NCBI RefSeq assembly: GCF_900129205.1
Contig: NZ_FQUK01000007.1
Location: 12,185 to 76,184, forward strand
DNA from: Thermomonas hydrothermalis
GTDB taxonomy: Bacteria; Pseudomonadota; Gammaproteobacteria; Xanthomonadales; Xanthomonadaceae
Direction of reading: 5' to 3'
Length of the DNA stretch: 64,000 bases
Below are positions 1 through 7,249 of this stretch, piece by piece. Made by a program: the position numbers and the translations under genes. Position 1 is the stretch's first letter. Every line of letters begins with the position of its first letter. A model generated the notes under the pieces. That model was given only the letters and a program-made list of their open reading frames with translations, was not told the origin of the DNA and made no database searches.

Positions 1-977
1 CGGTGCCGACCCCGGTCACCGGGGGCATCGCCATTTTCCTGGCGGTGACCGTCCTGTTTTTCTGGACCGGTGCCCGCAGTCCGGCGGCCTATTCCTTCCT
101 GGCGGCTTCGGCGTTGCTGATCGTGCTCGGCGTGCTGGATGACCTGTACGACCTGCGCTGGTACTGGCGGATTCTGGGGCAGACGCTGGCGGCGCTGCTC
201 ATCATCTACTGGGGCGGTGTGCGGGTGGAATACATCGGCCCGGTATTCGGCATGAGCCCGACCGCGCTGGGCTGGCTCTCGGTGCCGTTCTCCATCTTCG
301 CCACCCTCGGCGTGATCAATGCGATGAACATGATCGACGGCGCCGACGGCCTGTGCGGTCTGTTGGGGCTGGCGGCACTGGCGATGCTGACCGCAGCGGC
401 GATCTATTCCGGCAACACGTTGCTGGCCGAGCGCCTGTCGGTGCTGGTCGGGGCGCTGGCCGGGTTTCTGCTGTGGAATATACGTCTGCCCTGGCGGCCG
501 CGCGCCAAGGTGTTCCTGGGCAATTCCGGCAGCGCCATGCTGGGGCTGGTGATCGCCTGGATCAGCTTCCGTCTGACCCAGACGCCAGCGCATCCGGTGA
601 TCCCGGTGCTGGCGCTATGGATGTTGCCGGTGCCGGTGATCGATTGCCTGGTGCTGATCGTGCGCCGCTTGCAGGAGGGGCGCTCGCCGTTTTCCGCCGG
701 GCGCGATCACATCCACCACATCATGCAGGACGCCGGCTTCGGGCCCACCCGGGCGGCCTTGCATTTGACCTGGTTCAGCCTGCTGTGCGGGCTGGTGGCG
801 GCCGTGCTCAAGCGCATGCAGGTGCCGCCGCCGTTGCTGCTGCTGGGGTTTGTTGCGCTGACCGTGGCCTGGTATCTGCTGAGCCGCCGGCGCGAGCGGG
901 CGGTGGCGTTCTTCCGTCGGCTGCGGCGGGCACCCGCTGCACACCCGGCACCCCTGGCCGTGCCGGATGTGGAGTAG
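1..977 (+). CDS. WecA/MraY-family undecaprenyl-phosphate sugar-1-phosphate transferase (5' partial)
   Basis: Polytopic glycosyl-1-phosphate transferase that would load a sugar phosphate (GlcNAc-1-P in WecA) onto undecaprenyl phosphate at the inner membrane, the first step of O-antigen or capsule-type polymers. The visible 324 residues are mostly hydrophobic helices. Family motifs are present: an Asp-Asp pair (VLDDLYDLRW), the loop NMIDGADGL, and a cytoplasmic His-rich loop (GRDHIHHIMQ) typical of WecA rather than MraY. The gene enters from before base 1, so I estimate that about 35-45 N-terminal residues are missing. Which sugar it uses cannot be told from the sequence. The next gene is convergent and unrelated. 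Confidence 0.85.
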   Translation, partial: VPTPVTGGIAIFLAVTVLFFWTGARSPAAYSFLAASALLIVLGVLDDLYDLRWYWRILGQTLAALLIIYWGGVRVEYIGPVFGMSPTALGWLSVPFSIFATLGVINAMNMIDGADGLCGLLGLAALAMLTAAAIYSGNTLLAERLSVLVGALAGFLLWNIRLPWRPRAKVFLGNSGSAMLGLVIAWISFRLTQTPAHPVIPVLALWMLPVPVIDCLVLIVRRLQEGRSPFSAGRDHIHHIMQDAGFGPTRAALHLTWFSLLCGLVAAVLKRMQVPPPLLLLGFVALTVAWYLLSRRRERAVAFFRRLRRAPAAHPAPLAVPDVE

Positions 978-1002
978 TCGGCGCTGGCGAGGCGCGTCTG
1001 GC

Positions 1003-1860
1003 TTATTCGATTTGCTCCGCCGCCCAGGCCGCGTCCAGTACCTCCATCGCATCGTGCGGCGTGCACTGGCTGGCTTTCTCGTAGGCGGCTGCGGCCGCAT
1101 CTTCATTGCGGCGGGCGTCTAGCAACAGCAGCACGTTGCCGTGTTCGAGGTGGGCGATCGGGGCGTCGGGGGTCAGTTTGAGCGCCGTCTTGATGTGCTG
1201 CTCGGCCTCCGAGGCCTGGGCACCGTAGGTCAGCCCGGCCAGCATGGCGCCGATCTTGTCGACGATTTCGGCGTGATAGACCGCCATCGCGATATGCGCC
1301 TCGGCGTGTTTGGGCGCAAGTTCCAGGGTGGTGTCCAGCGCGGTGCGCACCTTGCCGGCAATGCCCAGTTTCAGCGCCTTCACGATGGACAGGCCCTGGC
1401 TGTAGCGGCCCAGCGCGAAGGCCAGCCGATAATGGCTGTTGGCTTCGCGCGGCAGCGCCTCGACGGCCGCCTGGGCCAGATCGGCGGCCAGCTCGAAACG
1501 GCGAAGTTTTTCCTCCTCGTCCTCGACCAGGTAGGTGGCGTGGATGCCGATGGCTTTGACTGCGACTGACGCTCCGACCGGGCCGAGTGCCTGGCCGGCC
1601 TCGAACGCCGCCTGGAAATCCCCATGGTGGAAGGCGCGCCAGGCGTCCGTCAGAGCCTCGGCGAGGGCGGCGGCATCGAGTTTCGGAGCCGCCTTGCCGG
1701 CGGCTTTCAGCAGTGCCGCGGCGCGTTTGCTGTCCGGGTACGGCTCGCAGTCGCCGGCGTGCAGACGCGGCCAGGCTTGTTTCAAGGCATCGCCGGGGTA
1801 GGCGAAGCCGGAGGCATCATAGGGAAACGGCGCCCAGGCGGCGGATTTCTTGCGAGCCAT
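1003..1860 (-). CDS. TPR-like protein of unknown function
   Basis: A 285-residue soluble protein with no signal peptide or membrane segment. Residues from about 75 to the end form helical pairs resembling degenerate tetratricopeptide repeats (for example ALPREANSHYRLAFALGRY and ELAPKHAEAHIAMAVYHAEI), so it is probably a protein-binding scaffold. The start is placed at the Met before RKKSAAWAPF; the frame stays open further upstream, but that part reads as low-complexity non-coding translation. It converges with the WecA-type gene, leaving about 25 bases between the stops. I do not recognise a specific function. Confidence 0.7.
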   Translation of the reverse strand: MARKKSAAWAPFPYDASGFAYPGDALKQAWPRLHAGDCEPYPDSKRAAALLKAAGKAAPKLDAAALAEALTDAWRAFHHGDFQAAFEAGQALGPVGASVAVKAIGIHATYLVEDEEEKLRRFELAADLAQAAVEALPREANSHYRLAFALGRYSQGLSIVKALKLGIAGKVRTALDTTLELAPKHAEAHIAMAVYHAEIVDKIGAMLAGLTYGAQASEAEQHIKTALKLTPDAPIAHLEHGNVLLLLDARRNEDAAAAAYEKASQCTPHDAMEVLDAAWAAEQIE

Positions 1861-2115
1861 GCGCAATACCTCGGAGATTGAACCTGCTGCCAGCATCCAG
1901 TGTCCGTGTTGCGCTGGCAAGGGGGAGATTGCCGATCCGGACTCGCCAGCCTGCAAACCGTGCTGGGGCATCGATTGCGTTGGCAACCCCCACGCGTGAA
2001 CATGGGCTGGGCCGGACTTGGGGTGTCGCCGCCAGGGTGGGCGTGCCCTGTGCTTATGTAGTGTGATTGCTCGGACGGGTTGACCGAGGCTGCCAGTCGT
2101 ATCGAGGAGGACGCC
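1861..2115. other. Intergenic stretch before the small phasin-like ORF
   Basis: These 255 bases separate the leftward TPR gene from the rightward 47-codon ORF at 2116. They must hold divergent start signals, but I see no convincing -35/-10 pair. The only clear element is the Shine-Dalgarno GAGGAGG at about 2104-2110. No RNA gene or repeat is visible. Confidence 0.4.
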
Positions 2116-2259
2116 ATGCCTGCACGTCGACGCTCCACCACGCCGAGGCTATCGGCCAGGGCCGGTTTTGTCCCGACCGCGCGGCATGTGTGGTTGGCGG
2201 CGTTGGGCCTGTTGGCGCGCGCCCTGCGCCGGCCGCGCCCGCCTGGTCAGTCCAGATAG
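2116..2259 (+). CDS. Small (47 aa) basic protein with a phasin-like motif
   Basis: A short ORF starting at ATG 2116, just after a near-perfect Shine-Dalgarno (GAGGAGG, about 6 bases upstream), and ending at TAG 2257-2259. The product starts with an Arg-rich segment (MPARRRSTTPRLSARAG) followed by an amphipathic stretch HVWLAALGLLARALRR. That stretch resembles the signature of the phasin encoded at 6470-7180 (QQIWLAGMGAFTRAQ). The 3' end overlaps the convergent TetR gene by 13 bases. It could be a minimal granule-associated peptide, the remnant of a decayed phasin gene, or a chance ORF. The ribosome-binding site and motif argue for expression; no homologue could be checked. Confidence 0.45.
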   Translation: MPARRRSTTPRLSARAGFVPTARHVWLAALGLLARALRRPRPPGQSR

Positions 2260-2873
2260 GCGCGCACCAGGGTATTGAGATGCACCCGTTCGGCGTCGCG
2301 TAGGAACGGGGCGATCAGCATCATCACCTGGACGATGCCGTCGCGGATCGAGGCCTGCTCGTCACGATCCCCACGCGCGGCGGCGTAATTCAGCCAGAAC
2401 GTGGCCACCACCAGCACATTGGTGGCCGCGGCGTGTAGCTCGTCGGCGGAGGCGCGCATCACTCCGGCCTGCACCAGCCCGCGTAGCACGGCATGCGCCT
2501 GTTCGTCGGCGCGCTTGAGGATGCGCGCAAAGCGCAGCCGCAGGCGGCGGTTGCGGCTGAGGATGTCGACCAGATCGCGGTACAGAAAGCGGTAGTCCCA
2601 GATGCACTCGAACACCAGGTGCAGCTGCAGCCAGATGTCCTCAAGCCCGGGAAGCCGCCCTTGCGGCGCGGTGAGCGCGGCATCCATGCGCGCCTCGTAA
2701 CCGGTGAACAGGTGCTCGATGATGTCGTCCTTGTTACGGAAGTGGTAGTACAAGTTGCCGGGGCTGATTTCCAGCTCGTCGGCGATGTGGTTGGTGGTGA
2801 CGTTGGGCTCGCCCTGCGCGTTGAACATCGCAAGCGAGGTGTCGAGGATGCGCTGGCGCGTCTGGCGAGCCAT
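2247..2873 (-). CDS. TetR/AcrR-family transcriptional regulator
   Basis: A 208-residue one-component repressor. The N-terminus has the TetR helix-turn-helix (residues about 5-50: RQRILDTSLAMF, then a recognition segment ELEISPGNLYYHFRNKDDII). The remaining helices would form the ligand-binding and dimer domain. It lies 25 bases downstream of the acyl-CoA-binding protein gene on the same strand, so the two are probably one operon. The fatty acyl-CoA reductase gene is divergent from that pair. By context its ligand may be a fatty acid or acyl-CoA, and its operator may be the inverted repeats at 3265-3291; both are inferences. Confidence 0.88.
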   Translation of the reverse strand: MARQTRQRILDTSLAMFNAQGEPNVTTNHIADELEISPGNLYYHFRNKDDIIEHLFTGYEARMDAALTAPQGRLPGLEDIWLQLHLVFECIWDYRFLYRDLVDILSRNRRLRLRFARILKRADEQAHAVLRGLVQAGVMRASADELHAAATNVLVVATFWLNYAAARGDRDEQASIRDGIVQVMMLIAPFLRDAERVHLNTLVRAYLD

Positions 2874-2898
2874 GTCGGGGGAGTATCGGCGGGCCGGG

Positions 2899-3156
2899 TC
2901 AGGCGGTCAGTTTCTTCACCAGGTCGATGTATTGCTGCATGGCCTGTTCCTGTGGCATGCCTTTGAGCTTGGCCCAGGCTTCGTACTTGGCCGTGCCGAC
3001 GAAATCGAAGAAGCCCGGCTTGGGGCCGCTGACGTCGCCTTCCGAGCCCTGCTTGTAAAGGGCGTACAGGCGCAGCAGGGTGTCGTTGTCCGGGCGTTCG
3101 GACAGGCCCTGCACGTCGCGGGCTGCCTGCTCGAAACGGGCTTTCAGATCGCTCAT
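2899..3156 (-). CDS. Acyl-CoA-binding protein (ACBP)
   Basis: An 85-residue four-helix protein of the ACBP family, which binds medium- to long-chain acyl-CoA esters in the cytoplasm and acts as carrier or buffer. Recognisable family segments are LYALYKQGSEGDV, the GFFDFVGTAKYEAW stretch with the Tyr/Lys/Trp residues that contact the CoA, and QAMQQYIDLVKKL at the C-terminus. Length matches the family (about 86-90). It starts a likely operon with the TetR gene and is divergent from the fatty acyl-CoA reductase gene, suggesting it hands acyl-CoA to that enzyme. Confidence 0.95.
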   Translation of the reverse strand: MSDLKARFEQAARDVQGLSERPDNDTLLRLYALYKQGSEGDVSGPKPGFFDFVGTAKYEAWAKLKGMPQEQAMQQYIDLVKKLTA

Positions 3157-3264
3157 GGTGGTTCCCCTTTGGCTGATGGGCGCATCACACCACGCGCTTT
3201 CCGGGTGGTCAATACGCGGGGGAATTGTCGGCCGCGTGCAGCTCTGGCAACGTAGCAGTGGAAG

Positions 3265-3291
3265 GGCGCACGAGGTGCGCCGGACATCCGG
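3265..3291. promoter_or_regulatory. Two adjacent inverted repeats ahead of the fatty acyl-CoA reductase gene
   Basis: GGCGCAC-GAG-GTGCGCC (3265-3281) is a perfect 7-bp inverted repeat with a 3-base centre. It is followed by CCGGA-CA-TCCGG (3280-3291), a perfect 5-bp repeat. Both lie between the divergent ACBP and reductase genes and end 11 bases before the reductase ATG. Such placement suits a repressor operator, possibly for the linked TetR protein, although an mRNA hairpin is possible. Confidence 0.4.
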
Positions 3292-3302
3292 GGAGTTACG
3301 TC

Positions 3303-5291
3303 ATGGCATATCTGGTGACTGGGGGCACCGGCTTCATCGGCCGGTTTTTGATCGACAACCTGCTCAAGCGCAAGGGCACCATCCATGTGCTGGTGCGCAA
3401 GGCGTCGCTGAAGAAGTTCGAGGCGCTGGCCAAGCAGCGTGGCTGGGATCGCAAGCGGGTGGTTCCGCTGGTCGGTGATATGGCCGCGCCCGGGTGCGGA
3501 GTGTCCGCTGCACAGGTGCGTGCGCTGGCTGGCAAGATCCGCCATGTCTTTCATCTGGCGGCGCTGTATGACCTCACTGCCAGTGCCGACCAGATGTATC
3601 AGGCCAATGTCGAAGGCACACGTCATGCCCTGGATCTGGCCGCGGCGCTGAAAGCCGGGTGTTTCCACCATGTCAGCTCCATCGCTGCCGCCGGCCTGTA
3701 TCCGGGGGTGTTCCGCGAGGACATGTTCGAGGAAGCGGAAGGGTTGGATGACCCCTATCTGCGCACCAAGCACGAATCGGAAGGGCTGGTGCGGCACGAG
3801 ACCCGGATCAAGTGGCGGATCTATCGTCCCGGCATGGTGGTGGGGCATTCGCAGACCGGTGAGATCGACAAGATCGACGGGCCTTACTACTTCTTCACCC
3901 TGATCAAGAAGATGCGGCAGATGCTGCCGCCGTGGATGCCGATGCTGGGCCTGGAGGGCGGGCGCATCAACATCGTGCCGGTGGACTTCGTCGCCGATGC
4001 GCTCGATCACATCGCCCACAAACCGCGTCTGGATGGCCACTGCTTCCACCTCACCGACCCCGATCCGCTGCGGGTGGGCGAGGTGCTCAACGTGTTCGCC
4101 CGCGCCGCCCATGCCCCGGAGATGAGCATGCGGCTGGATGCACGCATGTTCGCGTTCGTGCCGCCGAGCGTGCGGATGGCGGTGGGCAGCCTGCCGCCGG
4201 TGCGGCGCATCGTTGGCGCCTTGTTGCGCGACTTCCGCATTCCCCGGCAGGTCTTGAAGTTCATCACCTATCCCACCCGGTTCGACAACCGTGAGGCCGA
4301 GCGCGCGCTCAAAGGGAGCGGCATCGCGGTGCCGCGCCTGGAGGACTACGCCTGGCGGTTATGGGACTACTGGGAGCGTCATCTCGACCCGGATCTGTTC
4401 ATCGATCGCAGCCTGAAAGGCACGGTCGCGGGCAAGGTGGTGGTGATCACCGGTGGGTCATCCGGCATTGGGCTGGCCACCGCCCGCAAGGTGGCCGCGG
4501 CTGGGGCGATCACGATCATCGTGGCGCGTGGGCAGGAGGAACTGTTCAAAGCACGCGATGAGATGCAGGCCGCCGGTGGCAAGGTGTTCGCCTATACCGC
4601 CGACCTGTCCGATATGGCCGACTGCGATCGTCTGGTGGCCGAAGTCCTCAAGGCGCATGGCCATGTGGACATCCTCATCAACAATGCCGGCCGTTCGATC
4701 CGGCGTTCGATCGAGCTCAGCTACGACCGCTTCCACGATTTCGAGCGCACCATGCAGCTCAACTATTTCGGCAGCCTGCGCCTGATCATGGGGTTTTTGC
4801 CGACCATGGTGCAGCGACGCAAGGGGCACATCATCAACATCAGCTCGATCGGTGTGCTGGCCAACTCGCCGCGCTTTTCCGCCTACGTGGCCAGCAAGGC
4901 GGCGCTGGATGCGTTCAGCCGTTGCGCCCAGGGTGAGCTGTCCGGCAAGGGAATCCACTTCACCACCATCAACATGCCGCTGGTGAAGACGCCGATGATC
5001 GCTCCTACCAAGGTGTATGAGAACGTGCCGACCCTGACTCCGGACGAGGCGGCGGATCTGGTGGTCAAGGGCATCATCGAAAAGCCCAGCCGCATTGCCA
5101 CTCGGCTGGGCATCTTTGCCGCCGTGATCAATGCCGTGGCACCCAGGGCGTACGAAGCGGTGATGAACACCGCCTTCGAGCTGTTCCCGGATTCGGCAGC
5201 GGCCAAGGGCGACAAGCAGGCCTTGCGCGACGAGACGCCGAGCCAGGAGCAGATCGCCTTTGCCGCGCTGATGCGCGGCGTGCATTGGTAA
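3303..5291 (+). CDS. Two-domain fatty acyl-CoA reductase (alcohol-forming type)
   Basis: A 662-residue fusion of two SDR-type Rossmann domains. Domain 1 (about 1-370) is an extended SDR with TGGTGFIGR at 5-13 and the catalytic YLRTK (Tyr152, Lys156). Domain 2 (from about 380) has TGGSSGIG, NNAG and YVASK (Tyr528, Lys532). Layout, length and many recalled stretches (FREDMFEEAE, PYLRTKHESE, RTMQLNYFGSLRLIMGF, FTTINMPLVKTPMIAPTK) match the Marinobacter enzyme that reduces acyl-CoA through aldehyde to fatty alcohol with NADPH. It is often annotated merely as SDR oxidoreductase. The start is the ATG opening the first Rossmann strand. A divergent ACBP/TetR pair supports an acyl-CoA substrate. No wax ester synthase is in the window. 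Confidence 0.85.
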   Translation: MAYLVTGGTGFIGRFLIDNLLKRKGTIHVLVRKASLKKFEALAKQRGWDRKRVVPLVGDMAAPGCGVSAAQVRALAGKIRHVFHLAALYDLTASADQMYQANVEGTRHALDLAAALKAGCFHHVSSIAAAGLYPGVFREDMFEEAEGLDDPYLRTKHESEGLVRHETRIKWRIYRPGMVVGHSQTGEIDKIDGPYYFFTLIKKMRQMLPPWMPMLGLEGGRINIVPVDFVADALDHIAHKPRLDGHCFHLTDPDPLRVGEVLNVFARAAHAPEMSMRLDARMFAFVPPSVRMAVGSLPPVRRIVGALLRDFRIPRQVLKFITYPTRFDNREAERALKGSGIAVPRLEDYAWRLWDYWERHLDPDLFIDRSLKGTVAGKVVVITGGSSGIGLATARKVAAAGAITIIVARGQEELFKARDEMQAAGGKVFAYTADLSDMADCDRLVAEVLKAHGHVDILINNAGRSIRRSIELSYDRFHDFERTMQLNYFGSLRLIMGFLPTMVQRRKGHIINISSIGVLANSPRFSAYVASKAALDAFSRCAQGELSGKGIHFTTINMPLVKTPMIAPTKVYENVPTLTPDEAADLVVKGIIEKPSRIATRLGIFAAVINAVAPRAYEAVMNTAFELFPDSAAAKGDKQALRDETPSQEQIAFAALMRGVHW

Positions 5292-5308
5292 GCAGCGCCG
5301 ATGGCGCG

Positions 5309-5341
5309 ACGACCGGCGCGGTGGATTGCCGCGCCGGTCGT
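5309..5341. terminator. Bidirectional terminator-like hairpin
   Basis: A perfect 13-bp GC-rich stem (5309-5321 with 5329-5341) with a 7-base loop sits between the convergent acyl-CoA reductase and Mrr-type nuclease genes. It can serve transcripts from either side, though neither side has a clear U tract. Confidence 0.7.
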
Positions 5342-5345
5342 GCGG

Positions 5346-6311
5346 TCAGAACGTGCGGCACTGCTTGAATCGAACCGGTTTTTTGCTGCCGGCTGGGGGT
5401 TGCAGCTGGATGCGCGAGGCCGCCAGCTCCGGATAGCGCTCCAGCAGCGGGCAGAGTTCGTTGATCGGATCAGCCTCCTCGCTGCTCAGATACACCAGCA
5501 GGGTGGACTGGCTGGACCACAGGGCACGATCCACCCCGAATAGGGTGGAAATACTGTTTGCGGCCTCACGACGTCGCTGTTCCAGCACCGCCGGATCGGT
5601 GGGGATGGCCTCCGTCGTTGCCGTCGGGGCAGGCGTTGGGGCGACGGTGCGCACGCGCGGCGGCGGGGGCGGCATGCCATCCTCCGGCGTGGATACAGGC
5701 AGTGCCGCTTGCGCCAGCATCCAGACCAGACCGCCGATCAGCGCCGCACCGCCCCAGGCCAGCAGCGGGCCGGGCAGGGCGCCTGAGGACGACACAGGGG
5801 CCGCGGGGGGCTGTTCCGGCTGATGCGGCACATATGGGCGGACTTCCGGCCACAGCGTCTCGCCGTCGATCAGCTCGATGTCCTGTTCATGCGCCAGGCG
5901 AACCGCTTCTTCGTCGAAACGTCCAGGCGTCACCACGATCACGCGGCTGGCGCCGCGCAGGGTGGCGGCCTTGGACAGGCCCAACAGCGGCTGGGCGCCC
6001 ACCACCGAGGCAGTGCCATATTTGCAGGACAGCAGGACGCGCTCGCCGTTGCGCTGCAGCAGGATGTCGTTGCCGTTGGTGGGGATGCCATCGGCCGGCA
6101 TGCCGTCTTCGATCACCGGATCCAGGCCGCGCGCATGCATGGCCTTGAGCACCAGCCGGGCAAATTCCCGCCAGTGCAGGCTGGCCAGCAGGTCGGCATC
6201 GCGCGACTTCGGTGCCTCCGTGGCGCGGGTGGAAAGAGTGTGGCGTAGCCAATGCGTCAGGCCCAGACCGGACACAACGAAGGCGATCAATGCGATGAGC
6301 AGAGCAATCAT
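5346..6311 (-). CDS. Membrane-anchored Mrr-type restriction endonuclease-like protein
   Basis: A 321-residue protein. Residues about 1-20 are a hydrophobic anchor (IALLIALIAFVVSGLGL). Residues about 45-165 form a PD-(D/E)XK nuclease-like domain of the Mrr_cat type, with an Asp in GNDILLQ and the core LLSCKYG, where Mrr relatives have Q-x-K. A second hydrophobic helix (WGGAALIGGLVWMLAQAAL) follows a Pro-rich linker, then a proline-rich stretch and a C-terminal domain of about 90 residues. Two membrane helices around a nuclease fold are unusual for a DNA restriction enzyme. The start is the ATG directly before the first helix. No methylase gene is nearby, so classical restriction-modification is unlikely. 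Confidence 0.65.
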   Translation of the reverse strand: MIALLIALIAFVVSGLGLTHWLRHTLSTRATEAPKSRDADLLASLHWREFARLVLKAMHARGLDPVIEDGMPADGIPTNGNDILLQRNGERVLLSCKYGTASVVGAQPLLGLSKAATLRGASRVIVVTPGRFDEEAVRLAHEQDIELIDGETLWPEVRPYVPHQPEQPPAAPVSSSGALPGPLLAWGGAALIGGLVWMLAQAALPVSTPEDGMPPPPPRVRTVAPTPAPTATTEAIPTDPAVLEQRRREAANSISTLFGVDRALWSSQSTLLVYLSSEEADPINELCPLLERYPELAASRIQLQPPAGSKKPVRFKQCRTF

Positions 6312-6420
6312 GTCGTGGACAGGGGTGTAGAGTCGGGGGAAGACGGGGGGCAACTATACCGTTTGAAACGGCAGAACCTGCGTGTCACAGGCCAATCCGA
6401 TCCAGCCGGGGCTGCAAACG

Positions 6421-6447
6421 CGACGCCCCCGCAGGGCGGGGGCGTCG
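6421..6447 (-). terminator. Hairpin terminator downstream of the phasin gene
   Basis: A perfect 12-bp stem (6421-6432 with 6436-6447) with the loop AGG lies 22 bases beyond the phasin stop codon. It is almost pure GC and lacks a long U run on the minus strand. Confidence 0.65.
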
Positions 6448-6469
6448 GGGTGAGGTGCGGGAAGCGCGC

Positions 6470-7180
6470 TTAGCTGGCGCTGCCGGTGTCCGCAGCCGGG
6501 GCGGGTGTGGTGTCCGCCGCTGCTTGCTGCGGCTTGACGGCGGCTTTGCGGGGCGCGCGGGTGGAGGGGGTCACTTTGGCGCCGTTGCCGGCCTTGGTCG
6601 CTGTTGCGGGCTTGGCGGACTTGGCTGCCTTGGCCGGGGTTGCTTTCTTGGCGGTCGCCGCCTTGGCCGACGTCCGGGTTCGGGCTGCCGTCTGGTTGGC
6701 GCCGCCCTTGCTCTGCCGCAAGGCCTCAGTCAGCTTCTCGACGCGGGCATTGAGGGTTTGCAGGTCTTCCCGGGTCGGTACGCCGAGTTTGACCAGGGCA
6801 CGCTGGACGCGCTCTTCGAACACCTTTTCCAGCTTGTCCCAGGTGTCAGCGGCGCGTTCGCGGGCCTGTTCGACCTGCCCTTCCACCGCATCGCGCACCG
6901 CGCTGGCGCGGCTGCCTGCGAACTTGCGGGCGGTCTGCTCCAGCGACAGGCCGTCGCGCACCAGGGTTTCAAACAGCTTGCTGCCCTCGGCCTGGGCGCG
7001 AGTGAAGGCGCCCATGCCAGCCAGCCAGATCTGCTGGGCGGATTCGGTGATGCTCTTGGCGTTCAGCAGCAGGCCGGACGACTTGCGGGCGGTGCTGCGG
7101 GTGCTGCGTTTGCGGGCGGTGTTGCCAGCGGCCGCCTTGCGTGCAGTGGTGCGGGTGGATTTCTTCTTCAGCGTAGCCAT
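6470..7180 (-). CDS. Phasin-family polyhydroxyalkanoate granule-associated protein
   Basis: A 236-residue protein with the PhaF/PhaI-like plan. There is a basic Thr/Arg/Lys-rich head (1-35), then a phasin domain (about 40-150) with ESAQQIWLAGMGAFTRAQ and helical, coiled-coil-prone segments (EQARERAADTWDKLEKVFEE; LNARVEKLTEALRQS). The tail is Ala/Lys/Thr/Pro-rich and histone H1-like (about 155-236), of the kind that binds DNA in PhaF. It should coat storage granules and may tether them to the nucleoid. Neighbours include a patatin-like lipase and a PHA-system protein; no PHA synthase gene is in the window. Confidence 0.88.
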   Translation of the reverse strand: MATLKKKSTRTTARKAAAGNTARKRSTRSTARKSSGLLLNAKSITESAQQIWLAGMGAFTRAQAEGSKLFETLVRDGLSLEQTARKFAGSRASAVRDAVEGQVEQARERAADTWDKLEKVFEERVQRALVKLGVPTREDLQTLNARVEKLTEALRQSKGGANQTAARTRTSAKAATAKKATPAKAAKSAKPATATKAGNGAKVTPSTRAPRKAAVKPQQAAADTTPAPAADTGSAS

Positions 7181-7249
7181 GCGTTGCCCCTTTGCGTCTG
7201 CGACGCGCGTGTGGATTCAGATGCAGGATCGGCGCGCTGTCTAGAGCAT

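Noticed and set aside
1141-1569. Plus-strand frame inside the TPR-like gene
   Set aside because: The minus-strand frame has coherent helical repeats; this frame is Gly/Arg/Gln-rich and lacks start signals.
6470-6720. Repetitive Ala/Lys codons suggesting a DNA repeat
   Set aside because: The pattern is the coding sequence of the histone-like phasin tail, not a tandem DNA repeat; the unit length is irregular.
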